Below are positions 25,834 through 34,367 of a stretch of DNA of 64,000 nucleotides, in pieces. Position 1 is the stretch's first letter. Every line of letters begins with the position of its first letter. The notes under the pieces are model-generated. The model was not told the DNA's origin. It did not search any database and was given only the letters and a program-made list of their open reading frames with translations. The DNA is from Roseivivax marinus (GTDB lineage: Bacteria > Pseudomonadota > Alphaproteobacteria > Rhodobacterales > Rhodobacteraceae), in contig NZ_FOAI01000015.1 in assembly GCF_900109705.1 (NCBI RefSeq), positions 1 through 64,000 of the forward strand, in the 5' to 3' direction. Made by a program: the position numbers and the translations under genes.

Positions 25834-26775
25834 ATGCGGGCGCGCGCCGCCATCGCCGCGGGCCTCGTCGTGCTGATCGCGGCGAGCCTCTTCACCGGCG
25901 TCGGCTCGATCACCGCCGACGCCGAGGGGCTGTGGCTGGTGGCGGTCAGCCGCGCGCCCCGCACCGCCGCCGCGCTGCTGGCGGGCGCGGGCCTCGCCGT
26001 GGCGGGGGTCATCATGCAGATGCTGGCGCGCAACCGCTTCGTGGAGCCGACGACCGCCGGCACCGCGCAGGCGGCCGGCCTCGGGCTGGTGGTTGTGACG
26101 CTGGTGGCGCCCGGTTCGGCCCTGTGGCTCAAGATGCTGGCGGCGACGGCCGCCGCGCTGGTGGGCACAGCGGGCTTCCTCGCGATGGTGCGCCGCCTGC
26201 CCCCGCAGGAGCCTTTGCTGGTACCCCTCACCGGCCTCGTCTACGGCGGCATCCTCGGTGCGGCGACCACATTCCTCGCCTTCGAGCGCGACCTCCTGCA
26301 ATTCCTCGACATCTGGATGAACGGCGAGTTCTCGGGCGTCCTCCTCGGCCGCTACGAGTTCCTGTGGGCGGCTGGCGCGGCCAGCGCGCTCGCCTTCGTC
26401 TATGCCGGGCGCTTCACCATCGCCGGGCTTGGCGAGGATGCGAGCCTCAACCTCGGCCTGCGCTACGGGCAGGTGATGGCGCTCGGTCTTGCGCTGGTCT
26501 CGGTCATCACCGCCGTCACCGTGGTCACCGTCGGCATGATCCCCTTCGTGGGCCTCGTGGTGCCGAACATCGTCAGCCGTCTGCGCGGCGACAACCTGAG
26601 CGCCACCCTACCCCTCGTGGCGCTGTCCGGGGCGGCCCTCGTCCTGGCCTGCGACATCCTCGCCCGGCTGCTGCGCTACCCCTACGAGATCCCCGTGGGC
26701 ACGGTGCTGGGCGTTCTCGGCGCCGGACTTTTCCTGTGGCTGCTGCACGGCCGTCCGGCCCACGGTCGGGGCTGA
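25834..26775 (+). CDS. Siderophore ABC transporter permease 1 (FecCD family)
   Basis: A 313-residue permease with about nine hydrophobic segments. Family marks are SRAPRTAAALLAGAGLAVAGVIMQ near the N-terminus and MIPFVGLVVPNIVSRL, the cytoplasmic helix that contacts the ATPase. It begins 4 bases after the binding-protein stop. Pairs with the second permease to form a heterodimeric BtuC-like channel. Confidence 0.93.
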   Translation: MRARAAIAAGLVVLIAASLFTGVGSITADAEGLWLVAVSRAPRTAAALLAGAGLAVAGVIMQMLARNRFVEPTTAGTAQAAGLGLVVVTLVAPGSALWLKMLAATAAALVGTAGFLAMVRRLPPQEPLLVPLTGLVYGGILGAATTFLAFERDLLQFLDIWMNGEFSGVLLGRYEFLWAAGAASALAFVYAGRFTIAGLGEDASLNLGLRYGQVMALGLALVSVITAVTVVTVGMIPFVGLVVPNIVSRLRGDNLSATLPLVALSGAALVLACDILARLLRYPYEIPVGTVLGVLGAGLFLWLLHGRPAHGRG

Positions 26776-26782
26776 GCGCGCC

Positions 26783-27721
26783 ATGTCCCGCCCCCTTCTC
26801 GTCACGGGCCTCGCGCTCGCCGCCGCCTCGGCGGTGTTCCTGACGCTCGGCGCCCGCGGGGACTGGTCCTTCGTGCTGGCCTTCCGGGGCGAGAAGCTGG
26901 CCGCGCTGATCGTCGTCGGCAGCGCCGTCGCGGCAAGCACCGTGGCCTTCCAGACGGTGACCGGCAACCGCATCCTGACGCCCGCGATCATGGGCTTCGA
27001 CGCGCTCTACGTGCTGATCCAGACGCTTTTGGTGTTCGGCCTGGGCGGCGTCGGCCTCGCGGCGCTCGACGCGCGGGTGCTGTTCGGAGCCGAAACCGCG
27101 CTGATGCTCGGAGCGGCGCTCGTGCTCTTTGCATGGCTCCTGCGCCGGGGAGCCGACCTCAACCGGCTGGTGCTGACCGGGATCATTTTCGGAACGCTCT
27201 TCCGCAGTCTTTCGGGGCTTCTGAACCGCATGATCGACCCCGCCGACTTCGCGGTGGTGCAGTCGGCGAGCTTCGCGCGGTTCAACAGCGTGGACGACCG
27301 GCTGCTCTGGCCCGCGGCGGCGGTCACGCTGCTCGCGCTCGCCGCGCTGCTCGCCCGCCACGCACGGCTCGACGTCGTGGCGCTGGGACGGGACGCCGCC
27401 ACGGCTCTCGGCGTGGATCACGACCGCGAGGCCCGGCGCGTGATGGTCCTGATCGCGGTCCTGGTGTCGGTGTCGACCGCGTTGGTGGGCCCGGTGGTGT
27501 TCTTCGGGCTGCTGGTGTCGGCGCTGACCCACGCGGTTGCGGGCACCTGGCGGCACGCGGTGCTGCTACCCCTCTCGGCCCTGCTGGCGAGCGTGGTGCT
27601 GGTCGCCGGCCAGACCCTGTTCGAGCGGGTCCTTTCGCTGCAGACCTCGGTGTCGGTGGTGATCGAGGGCCTCGGTGGCGCCGTCTTTCTGATCCTGATC
27701 CTGAGGAGAGCCGCGCGATGA
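26783..27721 (+). CDS. Siderophore ABC transporter permease 2 (FecCD family)
   Basis: A 312-residue permease paralogous to the gene before it. It has RGEKLAALIVVGSAVAASTVAFQ, a short form of the first-helix motif, and LVGPVVFFGLLVSALTHA as the ATPase-contact segment. Its stop overlaps the ATPase start as ATGA. The pair resembles FatC/FatD or YclN/YclO rather than FhuB-type fusions. Confidence 0.92.
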   Translation: MSRPLLVTGLALAAASAVFLTLGARGDWSFVLAFRGEKLAALIVVGSAVAASTVAFQTVTGNRILTPAIMGFDALYVLIQTLLVFGLGGVGLAALDARVLFGAETALMLGAALVLFAWLLRRGADLNRLVLTGIIFGTLFRSLSGLLNRMIDPADFAVVQSASFARFNSVDDRLLWPAAAVTLLALAALLARHARLDVVALGRDAATALGVDHDREARRVMVLIAVLVSVSTALVGPVVFFGLLVSALTHAVAGTWRHAVLLPLSALLASVVLVAGQTLFERVLSLQTSVSVVIEGLGGAVFLILILRRAAR

Positions 27722-28467
27722 TCGAGATCCGCTCCCTGTCCGCGAAGCTGGGCGGCGCGCCTGTCCTTCACGACATCGACGCGACCATCGCGCCCGGTCG
27801 CGTGACCGCGCTCGTCGGGCCGAACGGGGCGGGCAAGTCCACCCTGCTGGCGGTGATCGGGCAGCTTCTGAAGGCGTCCGCGGGGTCGGTGACGCTCGAC
27901 GGCGCGGACCTGTCGGACATGCCCCCGCCCGAACGCGCGCGCCGCCTCGCGATCCTGCGGCAGAACACGACGATCACGCCCCGGCTGACCGTGGCCGACC
28001 TCGTGGGCTTCGGGCGCTATCCCCATTCCGGCGGACGACTGGACGATGCCGACCTCCGGATCGTCGACGCGTGCCTCGCCGAGCTGGATCTCTCGGCTCT
28101 GGCCGGGCGTCATCTCGACACGATCTCGGGAGGGCAGCGGCAGCGGGCGCTGATCGCGATGACGCTGGCGCAGACGCCACGCGCCCTCCTGCTGGACGAG
28201 CCGCTCAACAACCTCGACCTGGGCCACGTCCGCCGGGTGATGGAGGTGGCGCGAACGCGCGCCCGGGCCGGTGTCGCGGTTGTCGTGGTGCTGCACGACC
28301 TGTCCATCGCGGCGCGCTTTGCCGACGCCCTGATCGCGCTCAAGGCCGGCCGCGTCTTCGCCGCCGGCCGGCCGGACGAGGTGATCACAGGCCCGACGCT
28401 GAGCGCGCTTTACGACACGCCGATCGACGTGCACGAGGTGGCGGGCAGCCGGGTCGTGCTGACCTGA
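27718..28467 (+). CDS. Siderophore ABC transporter ATP-binding protein
   Basis: A 249-residue FepC-type ATPase with Walker A GPNGAGKST, signature ISGGQRQRALIAMTLAQ, Walker B ALLLDEPLNNLDL and H-loop VLHDLSIAARF. The ATG at 27718 overlaps the permease stop. Drives import through the two FecCD permeases. It is the last gene of the importer; no strong terminator is evident downstream. Confidence 0.95.
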   Translation: MIEIRSLSAKLGGAPVLHDIDATIAPGRVTALVGPNGAGKSTLLAVIGQLLKASAGSVTLDGADLSDMPPPERARRLAILRQNTTITPRLTVADLVGFGRYPHSGGRLDDADLRIVDACLAELDLSALAGRHLDTISGGQRQRALIAMTLAQTPRALLLDEPLNNLDLGHVRRVMEVARTRARAGVAVVVVLHDLSIAARFADALIALKAGRVFAAGRPDEVITGPTLSALYDTPIDVHEVAGSRVVLT

Positions 28468-28786
28468 CCCGTGCGGGCGCCCGGGTGCGGATCAGCCTGA
28501 AAACCTCCCCGTAAGACGCAATTTTCGCGACACAAAACAGCGCTGCAAGAAGAGGCAGATCACCCGCCCAACGCTCGGCCGAAAGCAAGGGATGGAAACA
28601 CTTTGCCGCGTCTCTTTCGGCAGTGCCGAGCGGCGCCGCTCCCGCCGCCGAACCCTGCCCCTGCGGGTCGGCGCAGACCCGCCTGCGACGGGAGGGGGGG
28701 ATCGGAACGAAGCTCCGGTCCGCGTGTTTCGGCAGCGACGACCCGTGGACCTGCGCGGGCCATTTCAGCCTGAAAGGATCCCAGCC
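28468..28786. other. 319-bp intergenic region upstream of catalase
   Basis: No credible gene. It must hold the catalase promoter; an AT-richer patch lies at about 28498-28550. I see no convincing OxyR or Fur site by eye. Confidence 0.5.
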
Positions 28787-30301
28787 ATGAGCCGGAAACC
28801 CACCCTCACTTCCACGTCCGGGGCCCCCTACCCCACGAACCAGACCTCCAAGACCGCCGGTGGCCGCGGTCCGCTGCTCGTCGAGGATCATCAGCTTTTC
28901 GAAAAGCTCGCCCACCAGAACCGCGAGCGCATCCCCGAGCGCGTGGTTCACGCAAAGGGCTGGGGATTGCAGGGCCACTTCACGGTGACCAAGGACATCA
29001 CGAAATACACCTGCGCCAAGATGTTCTCGGAGGTTGGCAAGACGACCGAAGTGCTGTCGCGCTGGTCCACCGTCGCGGGCGAGCGTGGCGCGGCCGACGC
29101 CGAGCGCGACGTTCGCGGCTTCTCGCTGAAGTTCTACACCGAAGAGGGCAACTGGGACATGGTGGGCAACAACACCCCCATCTTCTTCGTCCGCGACGCC
29201 TACAAGTTCCCCGACTTCATCCGCACGCAGAAACGCCACCCCAAGACCAACATGCGCTCGCCCGAGGCGATGTTCGACTTTTGGGCCGGCCAGCCGGAAA
29301 GCGTGCACCAGGTCACCATCCTGATGTCCGACCGCGGCATCCCGAAAAGCCCCGCGCACATGAACGGCTACGGCTCGCACACGTTCTCGATGTGGAACGC
29401 GGCCGGAGAGCGGCACTGGGTGAAGTTTCACTTCCGCACCCACCAGGGCCACGAGACCCTGTCCGACGCGGAGGCGCAGGAAATCATCGGCCGCACCCGC
29501 GAGAGCTACCAGGAAGAGCTGTGGCACATGATCGAGGAAGGCCGTCCGCCCAAATGGACGATGTATATCCAGGTCATGCCGGAGGCGGACGCGGCCAAGA
29601 CGGACTTCAACCCGTTCGACCTCACCAAGGTCTGGCCGCACGACGACTTCCCGCTGATCGAGGTGGGCGAGCTGGTCATGGACACCATCCCCGAGAACTA
29701 TTTCCAGATGGTCGAGAACGCCGCCTACAACGTGAACAACGTGGTGCCGGGCATCGGCTTCTCCCCGGACAAGATGCTGCAGGCGCGGATCTTCTCCTAC
29801 GCCGACGCGCACCGCTACCGGATCGGTACGCACTACGAGGCGCTGCCGCCAAACGCACCGAAGAACGCGAACGTCCAGCACTACCACAAGGACGGCTCCA
29901 TGCGGTTCTTCACCAACGACTTCGGCAATCCGAACGCCTATTACGAGCCGAACCAGTACGACGGCCCGGTGGCGGACGAGAGCGTTCAGGAGCCGCCGAT
30001 GGAGCTTGACGCCGAGGCCGTGGCCGCGCGCTTCCTCCAGGAGGACAGCGACATCGACTACGTGCAGCCGCGCAAGCTCTACCTCGAAGTGCTCGACGAC
30101 GCACACCGCGACCGGCTCCACAAGAACATGGCCGGCGGCATGGCCCCGGTGTCGGAGTCGGTGAAGGAGCGCTGGCTTGCCGTGCTCAAGCGTGTCCACC
30201 CGGACTACGAGGCCGGCGTGCGCCGCGCGCTCGAGACCGGCGATCACGGCGAACCGGCCCTGCCGGTGACCGACCAGACACCGGTCGAAGCGGCCGAGTA
30301 G
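28787..30301 (+). CDS. katA: Monofunctional heme catalase
   Basis: A 504-residue small-subunit catalase that splits hydrogen peroxide. Catalytic His55 is in ERVVHAKGWG and Asn128 in WDMVGNNTPIFF. The proximal heme Tyr lies in RIFSYADAHRYRIG, and NADPH-site residues are in FRTHQGHETL. The ATG at 28787 follows AAAGGA. No signal peptide, so cytosolic. Its place after the siderophore importer fits the link between iron and peroxide stress, but it has its own upstream region. The symbol is by family; katE-like naming is possible. Confidence 0.95.
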   Translation: MSRKPTLTSTSGAPYPTNQTSKTAGGRGPLLVEDHQLFEKLAHQNRERIPERVVHAKGWGLQGHFTVTKDITKYTCAKMFSEVGKTTEVLSRWSTVAGERGAADAERDVRGFSLKFYTEEGNWDMVGNNTPIFFVRDAYKFPDFIRTQKRHPKTNMRSPEAMFDFWAGQPESVHQVTILMSDRGIPKSPAHMNGYGSHTFSMWNAAGERHWVKFHFRTHQGHETLSDAEAQEIIGRTRESYQEELWHMIEEGRPPKWTMYIQVMPEADAAKTDFNPFDLTKVWPHDDFPLIEVGELVMDTIPENYFQMVENAAYNVNNVVPGIGFSPDKMLQARIFSYADAHRYRIGTHYEALPPNAPKNANVQHYHKDGSMRFFTNDFGNPNAYYEPNQYDGPVADESVQEPPMELDAEAVAARFLQEDSDIDYVQPRKLYLEVLDDAHRDRLHKNMAGGMAPVSESVKERWLAVLKRVHPDYEAGVRRALETGDHGEPALPVTDQTPVEAAE

Positions 30302-30334
30302 GTCTGCGCCATATCAGGGGGCGTGTCCCCTGAC

Positions 30335-30363
30335 GGAGGGATCGCGGTGATCGCGGTCCCTCC
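30335..30363 (+). terminator. Terminator of the catalase gene
   Basis: 7-bp stem GGAGGGA/TCCCTCC followed by TTTCGTCT; a second hairpin TCAGGGG/CCCCTGA (30314-30333) stands just before it. Lies 33 bases past the catalase stop. Confidence 0.7.
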
Positions 30364-30395
30364 TTTCGTCTGACCGGGCTACACCGCTGTGTCAG

Positions 30396-30899
30396 TCATT
30401 TCGCCAGCGCCTTCAGGATGACGCGCACCGCCGCGTCGGGATCGCAGGCAGCCGAGTCGATGCGGACCGCCGCGTCGGTCCACGTCACGTAGTCGCGTTC
30501 TTGCACCTCGGCCCATGTGGGCTTGAAGCCACCCGGAATGTCGAGGACGCGCCCCTCCACCCGCCGCCGGTGCTGGGACCGGTCGTCGCAGCGCAACTCC
30601 ACGCCCAGTAACTTCGCCCCGGCCTGCCGCGCCGCGTCGGCGAAAATGTCTCGGGTCAGGGGCCATGGATTCACGCAGTCGATGATCGCGGAATTGCCGA
30701 CCCGAAGGTTGGACACGGCGAGCGCCGCGGCGATCCGGTAGCTTTCGTCGGCGATCTCGCGCCCCGGGTCGCGCGCCTGCATCACCGCCTCGATCTCGTC
30801 CACGCGAAGGAACGCCGCGCCGGTCGCCGCGGCGAGATGCCGGCCGACGGTGCTCTTGCCGGTGCCAGGCAAGCCGGCGAAGGAGATGAGGGCGGGCAT
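30396..30899 (-). CDS. P-loop kinase-like protein
   Basis: A 167-residue protein of the AAA_33/small-molecule kinase type. Walker A GLPGTGKST (9-17) is followed by RVDEIEAVMQ, the acceptor-side Asp-Glu region, and DCVNPWPLTRDIFAD. The basic RRRVEGRVLDIPG could be the lid. Relatives phosphorylate small molecules such as antibiotics, gluconate or shikimate. The start at 30899 begins the P-loop strand directly. It stands alone, convergent with the catalase gene. Substrate unknown. Confidence 0.75.
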   Translation of the reverse strand: MPALISFAGLPGTGKSTVGRHLAAATGAAFLRVDEIEAVMQARDPGREIADESYRIAAALAVSNLRVGNSAIIDCVNPWPLTRDIFADAARQAGAKLLGVELRCDDRSQHRRRVEGRVLDIPGGFKPTWAEVQERDYVTWTDAAVRIDSAACDPDAAVRVILKALAK

Positions 30900-31039
30900 G
30901 GCGAGTCCCTCGGCTGGAAGCCGGACAGTCAGACCCGTCCGGCTCACTCTCAGCCTAGATCACACGCTCCGGGTAGGCCACTGACAGGAAGCAGGAGACG
31001 CCGAAGCTGGTCGAAGCGGGGCGCAGCATCCAATTCAGG

Positions 31040-31972
31040 TCACGCATTCACCGCCCTGCCCGGCCCACTGCGCGGCTCCACTCCGATCTGGCGGTTGGCG
31101 TACTCGGTGGCCTGCTCGATCCCGCCAAGCGGAAAGAGGTGGGCTCCGGCGATCAGGGTATCGGGCGTCGCGGCCTTGTATCGCGCGATGGCCTCGAGAA
31201 CGTCGGTCGGCTCGAAGGGCCGGACCAGCCGCGTGATGTCCTTGGCGCGCTTCTGAAGCACGGACAGGGACGGACCGATACCGCACATCACCGCGAATTT
31301 CAGAAGGGTCTGAAGCTTGGCGGGTCCGGCGACACCGACGTGTATGGGAAGATGAACTCCGCTGGCGCGAAGCCGCTGTTCCCATGCAATGACCGGCGCC
31401 GCGTCGAAGACGAACTGGGTGACCAGCGCCATCGCGGCGTCGGTGCGCTCCGCGAAGTCCTGCTTCCAGCGGATCGCATCGTCGACGAGAGCATTGCCAC
31501 CGTGCAGATCGATGTCGCGGTTCCCCTCGGGGTGTCCGGCAACATGAAGGCGGGTGAACCCGTGACGGTCGAAGAGGCCGGTTTCCAGCAGCGCCATGGA
31601 ACTGTCGAAAACCCCCTGCGGACGCTTCGATCCTCCGGCGATGACGAGGGCCTCGGACACGCCGGCCTCTCCGGCGTAGCGCGTGAGCCACGCGTCCAGC
31701 CTGGCGCGCGTGTCGATGTGGCGGGCGGGGATGTGCGGCATGGGGGTGAACCCCTCCGCCCGGACGCGCCGCGCGCAGGCCACCATGTCGTCGATCGGCG
31801 TGCCTTCGACATGCGCGATGTAGACCCGCGTTCCCGCCGGGATCATCTCACGCAGGTCCGCGATCCGGCTCGCGGTGCGCGGCATCACCTCGATGGAATA
31901 ACCCGAGAGAAGCGCGGCGAGGTCGCCGCGCCCTTCCGTGCCGCTCCGCCTGAGAAAGCTCATCAGCGTCAT
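31040..31972 (-). CDS. Methylenetetrahydrofolate reductase-like protein (MetF family)
   Basis: A 310-residue TIM-barrel flavoprotein related to MetF. Family features: YSIEVMPRTASRIADL at the N-terminus (catalytic Glu), VYIAHVEGTPIDDM, LVIAGGSKRPQGVFDSS, GHPEGNRDIDLHGG and TQFVFDAAPVIAWEQRL. It is divergent from housekeeping MetF and lies 68 bases downstream of a folate-dependent demethylase. The natural role would be to oxidise the 5-methyl-THF made by that demethylase and return C1 units to the folate pool. The reaction direction is inferred from context. Confidence 0.8.
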   Translation of the reverse strand: MTLMSFLRRSGTEGRGDLAALLSGYSIEVMPRTASRIADLREMIPAGTRVYIAHVEGTPIDDMVACARRVRAEGFTPMPHIPARHIDTRARLDAWLTRYAGEAGVSEALVIAGGSKRPQGVFDSSMALLETGLFDRHGFTRLHVAGHPEGNRDIDLHGGNALVDDAIRWKQDFAERTDAAMALVTQFVFDAAPVIAWEQRLRASGVHLPIHVGVAGPAKLQTLLKFAVMCGIGPSLSVLQKRAKDITRLVRPFEPTDVLEAIARYKAATPDTLIAGAHLFPLGGIEQATEYANRQIGVEPRSGPGRAVNA

Positions 31973-31995
31973 CGCTCGTTCGTCCTTTCACGACG

Positions 31996-32027
31996 GATCC
32001 GGGCCCGCCTCTCGGGCGGCCCGGATC
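31996..32027 (-). other. Intercistronic hairpin
   Basis: Perfect 10-bp stem GATCCGGGCC/GGCCCGGATC with a 12-base loop between the demethylase and MetF-like genes. No T-run; likely an RNA-processing or partial-termination hairpin setting unequal expression. Confidence 0.5.
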
Positions 32028-32040
32028 TCTTTCAGGAGCT

Positions 32041-33186
32041 TCAGGCCACTTGGGCTTGGGCGATCGACTTTTTCGGGTCGTGGAACGGGCGATCCACGAT
32101 GCGCGCCGAAACCGGCACGTCACGCACCATCACCGTCACGGTGTCGTCGAGGACCGCGTGTTCGGCCGAGACGAGCGCCAGCGCGATGTTCTGGTCGAGA
32201 CGCGGCGAGTAGACCGCCGAGGTCACCTTGCCGATGGTCTCGCCATCCTTGACCACCGACCAGAACACCGTGTTCGGCCCGCGCAAGCGCTCTCCGTCGA
32301 TGACGAGACCGACCTGTTTGCGGGTGATGCCCTCGTCCCGGATGCGGGTCAGGGCCTCCTTGCCGATGAAGGTGATGTCGGCGTCCACATCCACCAGACG
32401 GCCAAGCCCCAGCTCGTAGGGATTGGTATCGGGGTCCATGTCCGCGTGGTAGGACAGCATCCCCGCCTCGATGCGGCGGATGGTCGATGTGTGCCCCGGC
32501 TTCAGACCGTGGGGCGCACCGGCCGCCATGATCTTTTCCCACAACTCGTCGCCGCGGCTGCCGTCACGCAGGTAAAGCTCGTAGCCCAGCTCGCTCGACC
32601 ATCCGGTGCGCGACACGACCAGCGGGATGCCGTCCAGTTCGAGTTCGCGCAGCCAGAAGTATTTCAGGTCGAGAATCTCGTCCCCGAAAAGCGCGCGCAT
32701 GATCCGGCCCGAGTTCGGCCCCTGGAGCTGCAGCGGCGAGACGTCGGGCTCGCGGATCTGGACGTCCATGCCCGAAAACACCGCGAGGCCCTGCGCCCAC
32801 AGCAGGATGTCGCTGTCGGCGAGCGAGATCCAGAAGTGGTTCTCGGCCAGCCGCAGCACGATCGGGTCGTTCAGGATCCCGCCATTGGCATTGGTGATGA
32901 GCACATACTTGCACTGGCCGACGGCCATCTTCGACAGGTTGCGCGGGGTGAGCAGCTGCGTGAACCGGGCCGCGTCGGGGCCGGTGATCTCGACCTGGCG
33001 CTCGACCGCGACGTCGCACAGGATCGCGGTGTTCACGAGGTTCCAGAAGTTCTGCTCCGGGTCGCCAAAGTCGCGCGGGATATACATGTGGTTGTAGACC
33101 GAGAACGCCGCAGCGCCCCAACGCACCGTCGCGTCGAAGTAGGGCGATTTCCTGATCTGCGTTCCGAAGCCGAAATTCTCCATCAT
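32041..33186 (-). CDS. DmdA-like tetrahydrofolate-dependent demethylase (GcvT family)
   Basis: A 381-residue aminomethyltransferase-fold protein. It is closer to DMSP demethylase DmdA than to glycine-cleavage GcvT. Supporting features are YNHMYIP, CDVAVERQVEITGPDA, LLTPRNLSKMAVGQCKY, GGILNDPIVLRLAENHFW, and RTGWSSELGYELYL, where DmdA has a conserved Trp and GcvT a Tyr. The usual DmdA reading at that site is WSKQGG; here it is WSSELG, so the methyl donor may differ from DMSP. The start at 33186 follows GGAGGAG. It probably transfers a methyl group from a sulfur, nitrogen or oxygen compound to THF. Confidence 0.78.
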   Translation of the reverse strand: MMENFGFGTQIRKSPYFDATVRWGAAAFSVYNHMYIPRDFGDPEQNFWNLVNTAILCDVAVERQVEITGPDAARFTQLLTPRNLSKMAVGQCKYVLITNANGGILNDPIVLRLAENHFWISLADSDILLWAQGLAVFSGMDVQIREPDVSPLQLQGPNSGRIMRALFGDEILDLKYFWLRELELDGIPLVVSRTGWSSELGYELYLRDGSRGDELWEKIMAAGAPHGLKPGHTSTIRRIEAGMLSYHADMDPDTNPYELGLGRLVDVDADITFIGKEALTRIRDEGITRKQVGLVIDGERLRGPNTVFWSVVKDGETIGKVTSAVYSPRLDQNIALALVSAEHAVLDDTVTVMVRDVPVSARIVDRPFHDPKKSIAQAQVA

Positions 33187-33487
33187 CGACGGGCTCCTCC
33201 TATCAAGCCAGCTGTCGCAAAGGGGCCTTCCGAGAAGCGTGGGGCGCTGGGGACGCGTGCTGTGGCGTCCGGTGCCCGACCGCTCCGATCCTCCTCCGAA
33301 TCGAAGCCCTCCCACGGCGACCATGCTTTACGCTGCGTCGGGGTGGATCGCTCAAAACCGACATCGCGCATGGTTGAACCGGCAGAGCACGAAGCCGTGC
33401 GCGAACGGACCCCGCGGACGGATGAAGACATGCCGACAGGACCCGTGGGGACCAACGGGAGCACATCTTTCAGGTTCCTTCCCCCGC
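33187..33487. other. 301-bp gap upstream of the demethylase gene
   Basis: Located between the IclR regulator stop and the demethylase start, both minus strand. No gene is supported. The distance suggests a separate promoter for the demethylase-MetF pair; no clear operator was picked out by eye. Confidence 0.5.
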
Positions 33488-34294
33488 CTACTTCACCGCG
33501 GTGCCGGAGGCAGCCGGGCGGTTTATCGGGCGCGGCGTCGCGGTCGCCGGATCGACGGGCTCGACACCGGCAAGATGCCGCGACAGGTCGCGCGCCATGC
33601 CGCACAGAACATTGCCGATCCGGTCGCGCGCCTCGGGCGTGAAGACCCGGATCGATCCGGTGGCTCCGATCGACATGGTCGCGCCAGGCCCGGTATCGGC
33701 GAGCGGCGCCGCGACCGAGCACATGCCCCGCTCGATCTCCTCGACGCATTCGGCGTAGCCGCGCGCCCGGATGACATCCAACTCGGCGGCGAGATCCTCG
33801 ACTCTGGTCAGGGTGAACTCGGTATAGGCCTTCAGCCGCCCCTCGAGGGTCTTCGAGGCCAGCAGATCGGGCGAGAACGCCGCGACCGCCTTGGAGCACG
33901 AACAGGCGTGCAGCGGCCGTTTGCCGAGTCCGGGATGCAGGAAGGAGACGCCGGTGTCCGGGGTCTCCACGTGGATGATCTCGACCGCGCGACCGCGCTG
34001 GCGCGACAGGAAGAACGCCGCGCCGTGCTCCGCCGACGCCTGCCGTAGTGCGGGCGCGACGATCTCGATCAGCGCCGCGTCCGAATGATCGCTTCGCACG
34101 ATACGTTTCAGCCGCGTCCCCAGCGCGAAGCGCCCGCGGGCGACGGGCTCCAGCAGGCCCGCACCCACCAGCTCCTGCACCAGCCTGTAGGCGGAGGGGC
34201 GCGGCAGATCGGTATGCGCGCAGATGTCGGCCACGGTCGCCTCGCCCTTCTGGCCGACGGTTTCGAGGATCAGTGTCAGACGGTCGAGGTGCAT
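33488..34294 (-). CDS. IclR-family transcriptional regulator
   Basis: A 268-residue regulator. N-terminal winged helix: LTLILETVGQKGEATVADICAHTDLPRPSAYRLVQEL. The C-terminal effector domain has the family block HPGLGKRPLHACSCSKAVAAF. The C-terminal ~25 residues are Pro/Ala-rich and probably disordered. Divergent from the methanethiol oxidase gene with only 73 bases between the starts, and upstream of the demethylase, so it is placed to control both arms of the locus. Confidence 0.92.
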   Translation of the reverse strand: MHLDRLTLILETVGQKGEATVADICAHTDLPRPSAYRLVQELVGAGLLEPVARGRFALGTRLKRIVRSDHSDAALIEIVAPALRQASAEHGAAFFLSRQRGRAVEIIHVETPDTGVSFLHPGLGKRPLHACSCSKAVAAFSPDLLASKTLEGRLKAYTEFTLTRVEDLAAELDVIRARGYAECVEEIERGMCSVAAPLADTGPGATMSIGATGSIRVFTPEARDRIGNVLCGMARDLSRHLAGVEPVDPATATPRPINRPAASGTAVK

Positions 34295-34367
34295 GATTTT
34301 CTCGTTTCGTGAGACGCAGATTTTCGATATGCGGGAATCACGGCAGACTCAAGGGAGGAGCGGACCG

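Noticed and set aside
28592-28786. N-terminal extension of the catalase frame
   Set aside because: Arg/Pro-rich and unlike any catalase; the ATG at 28787 has AAAGGA and gives the usual length.
34295-34367. IclR operator in the IclR-mtoX divergent spacer
   Set aside because: Only a weak TCTC/GAGA inverted repeat was visible; not enough to call a site.
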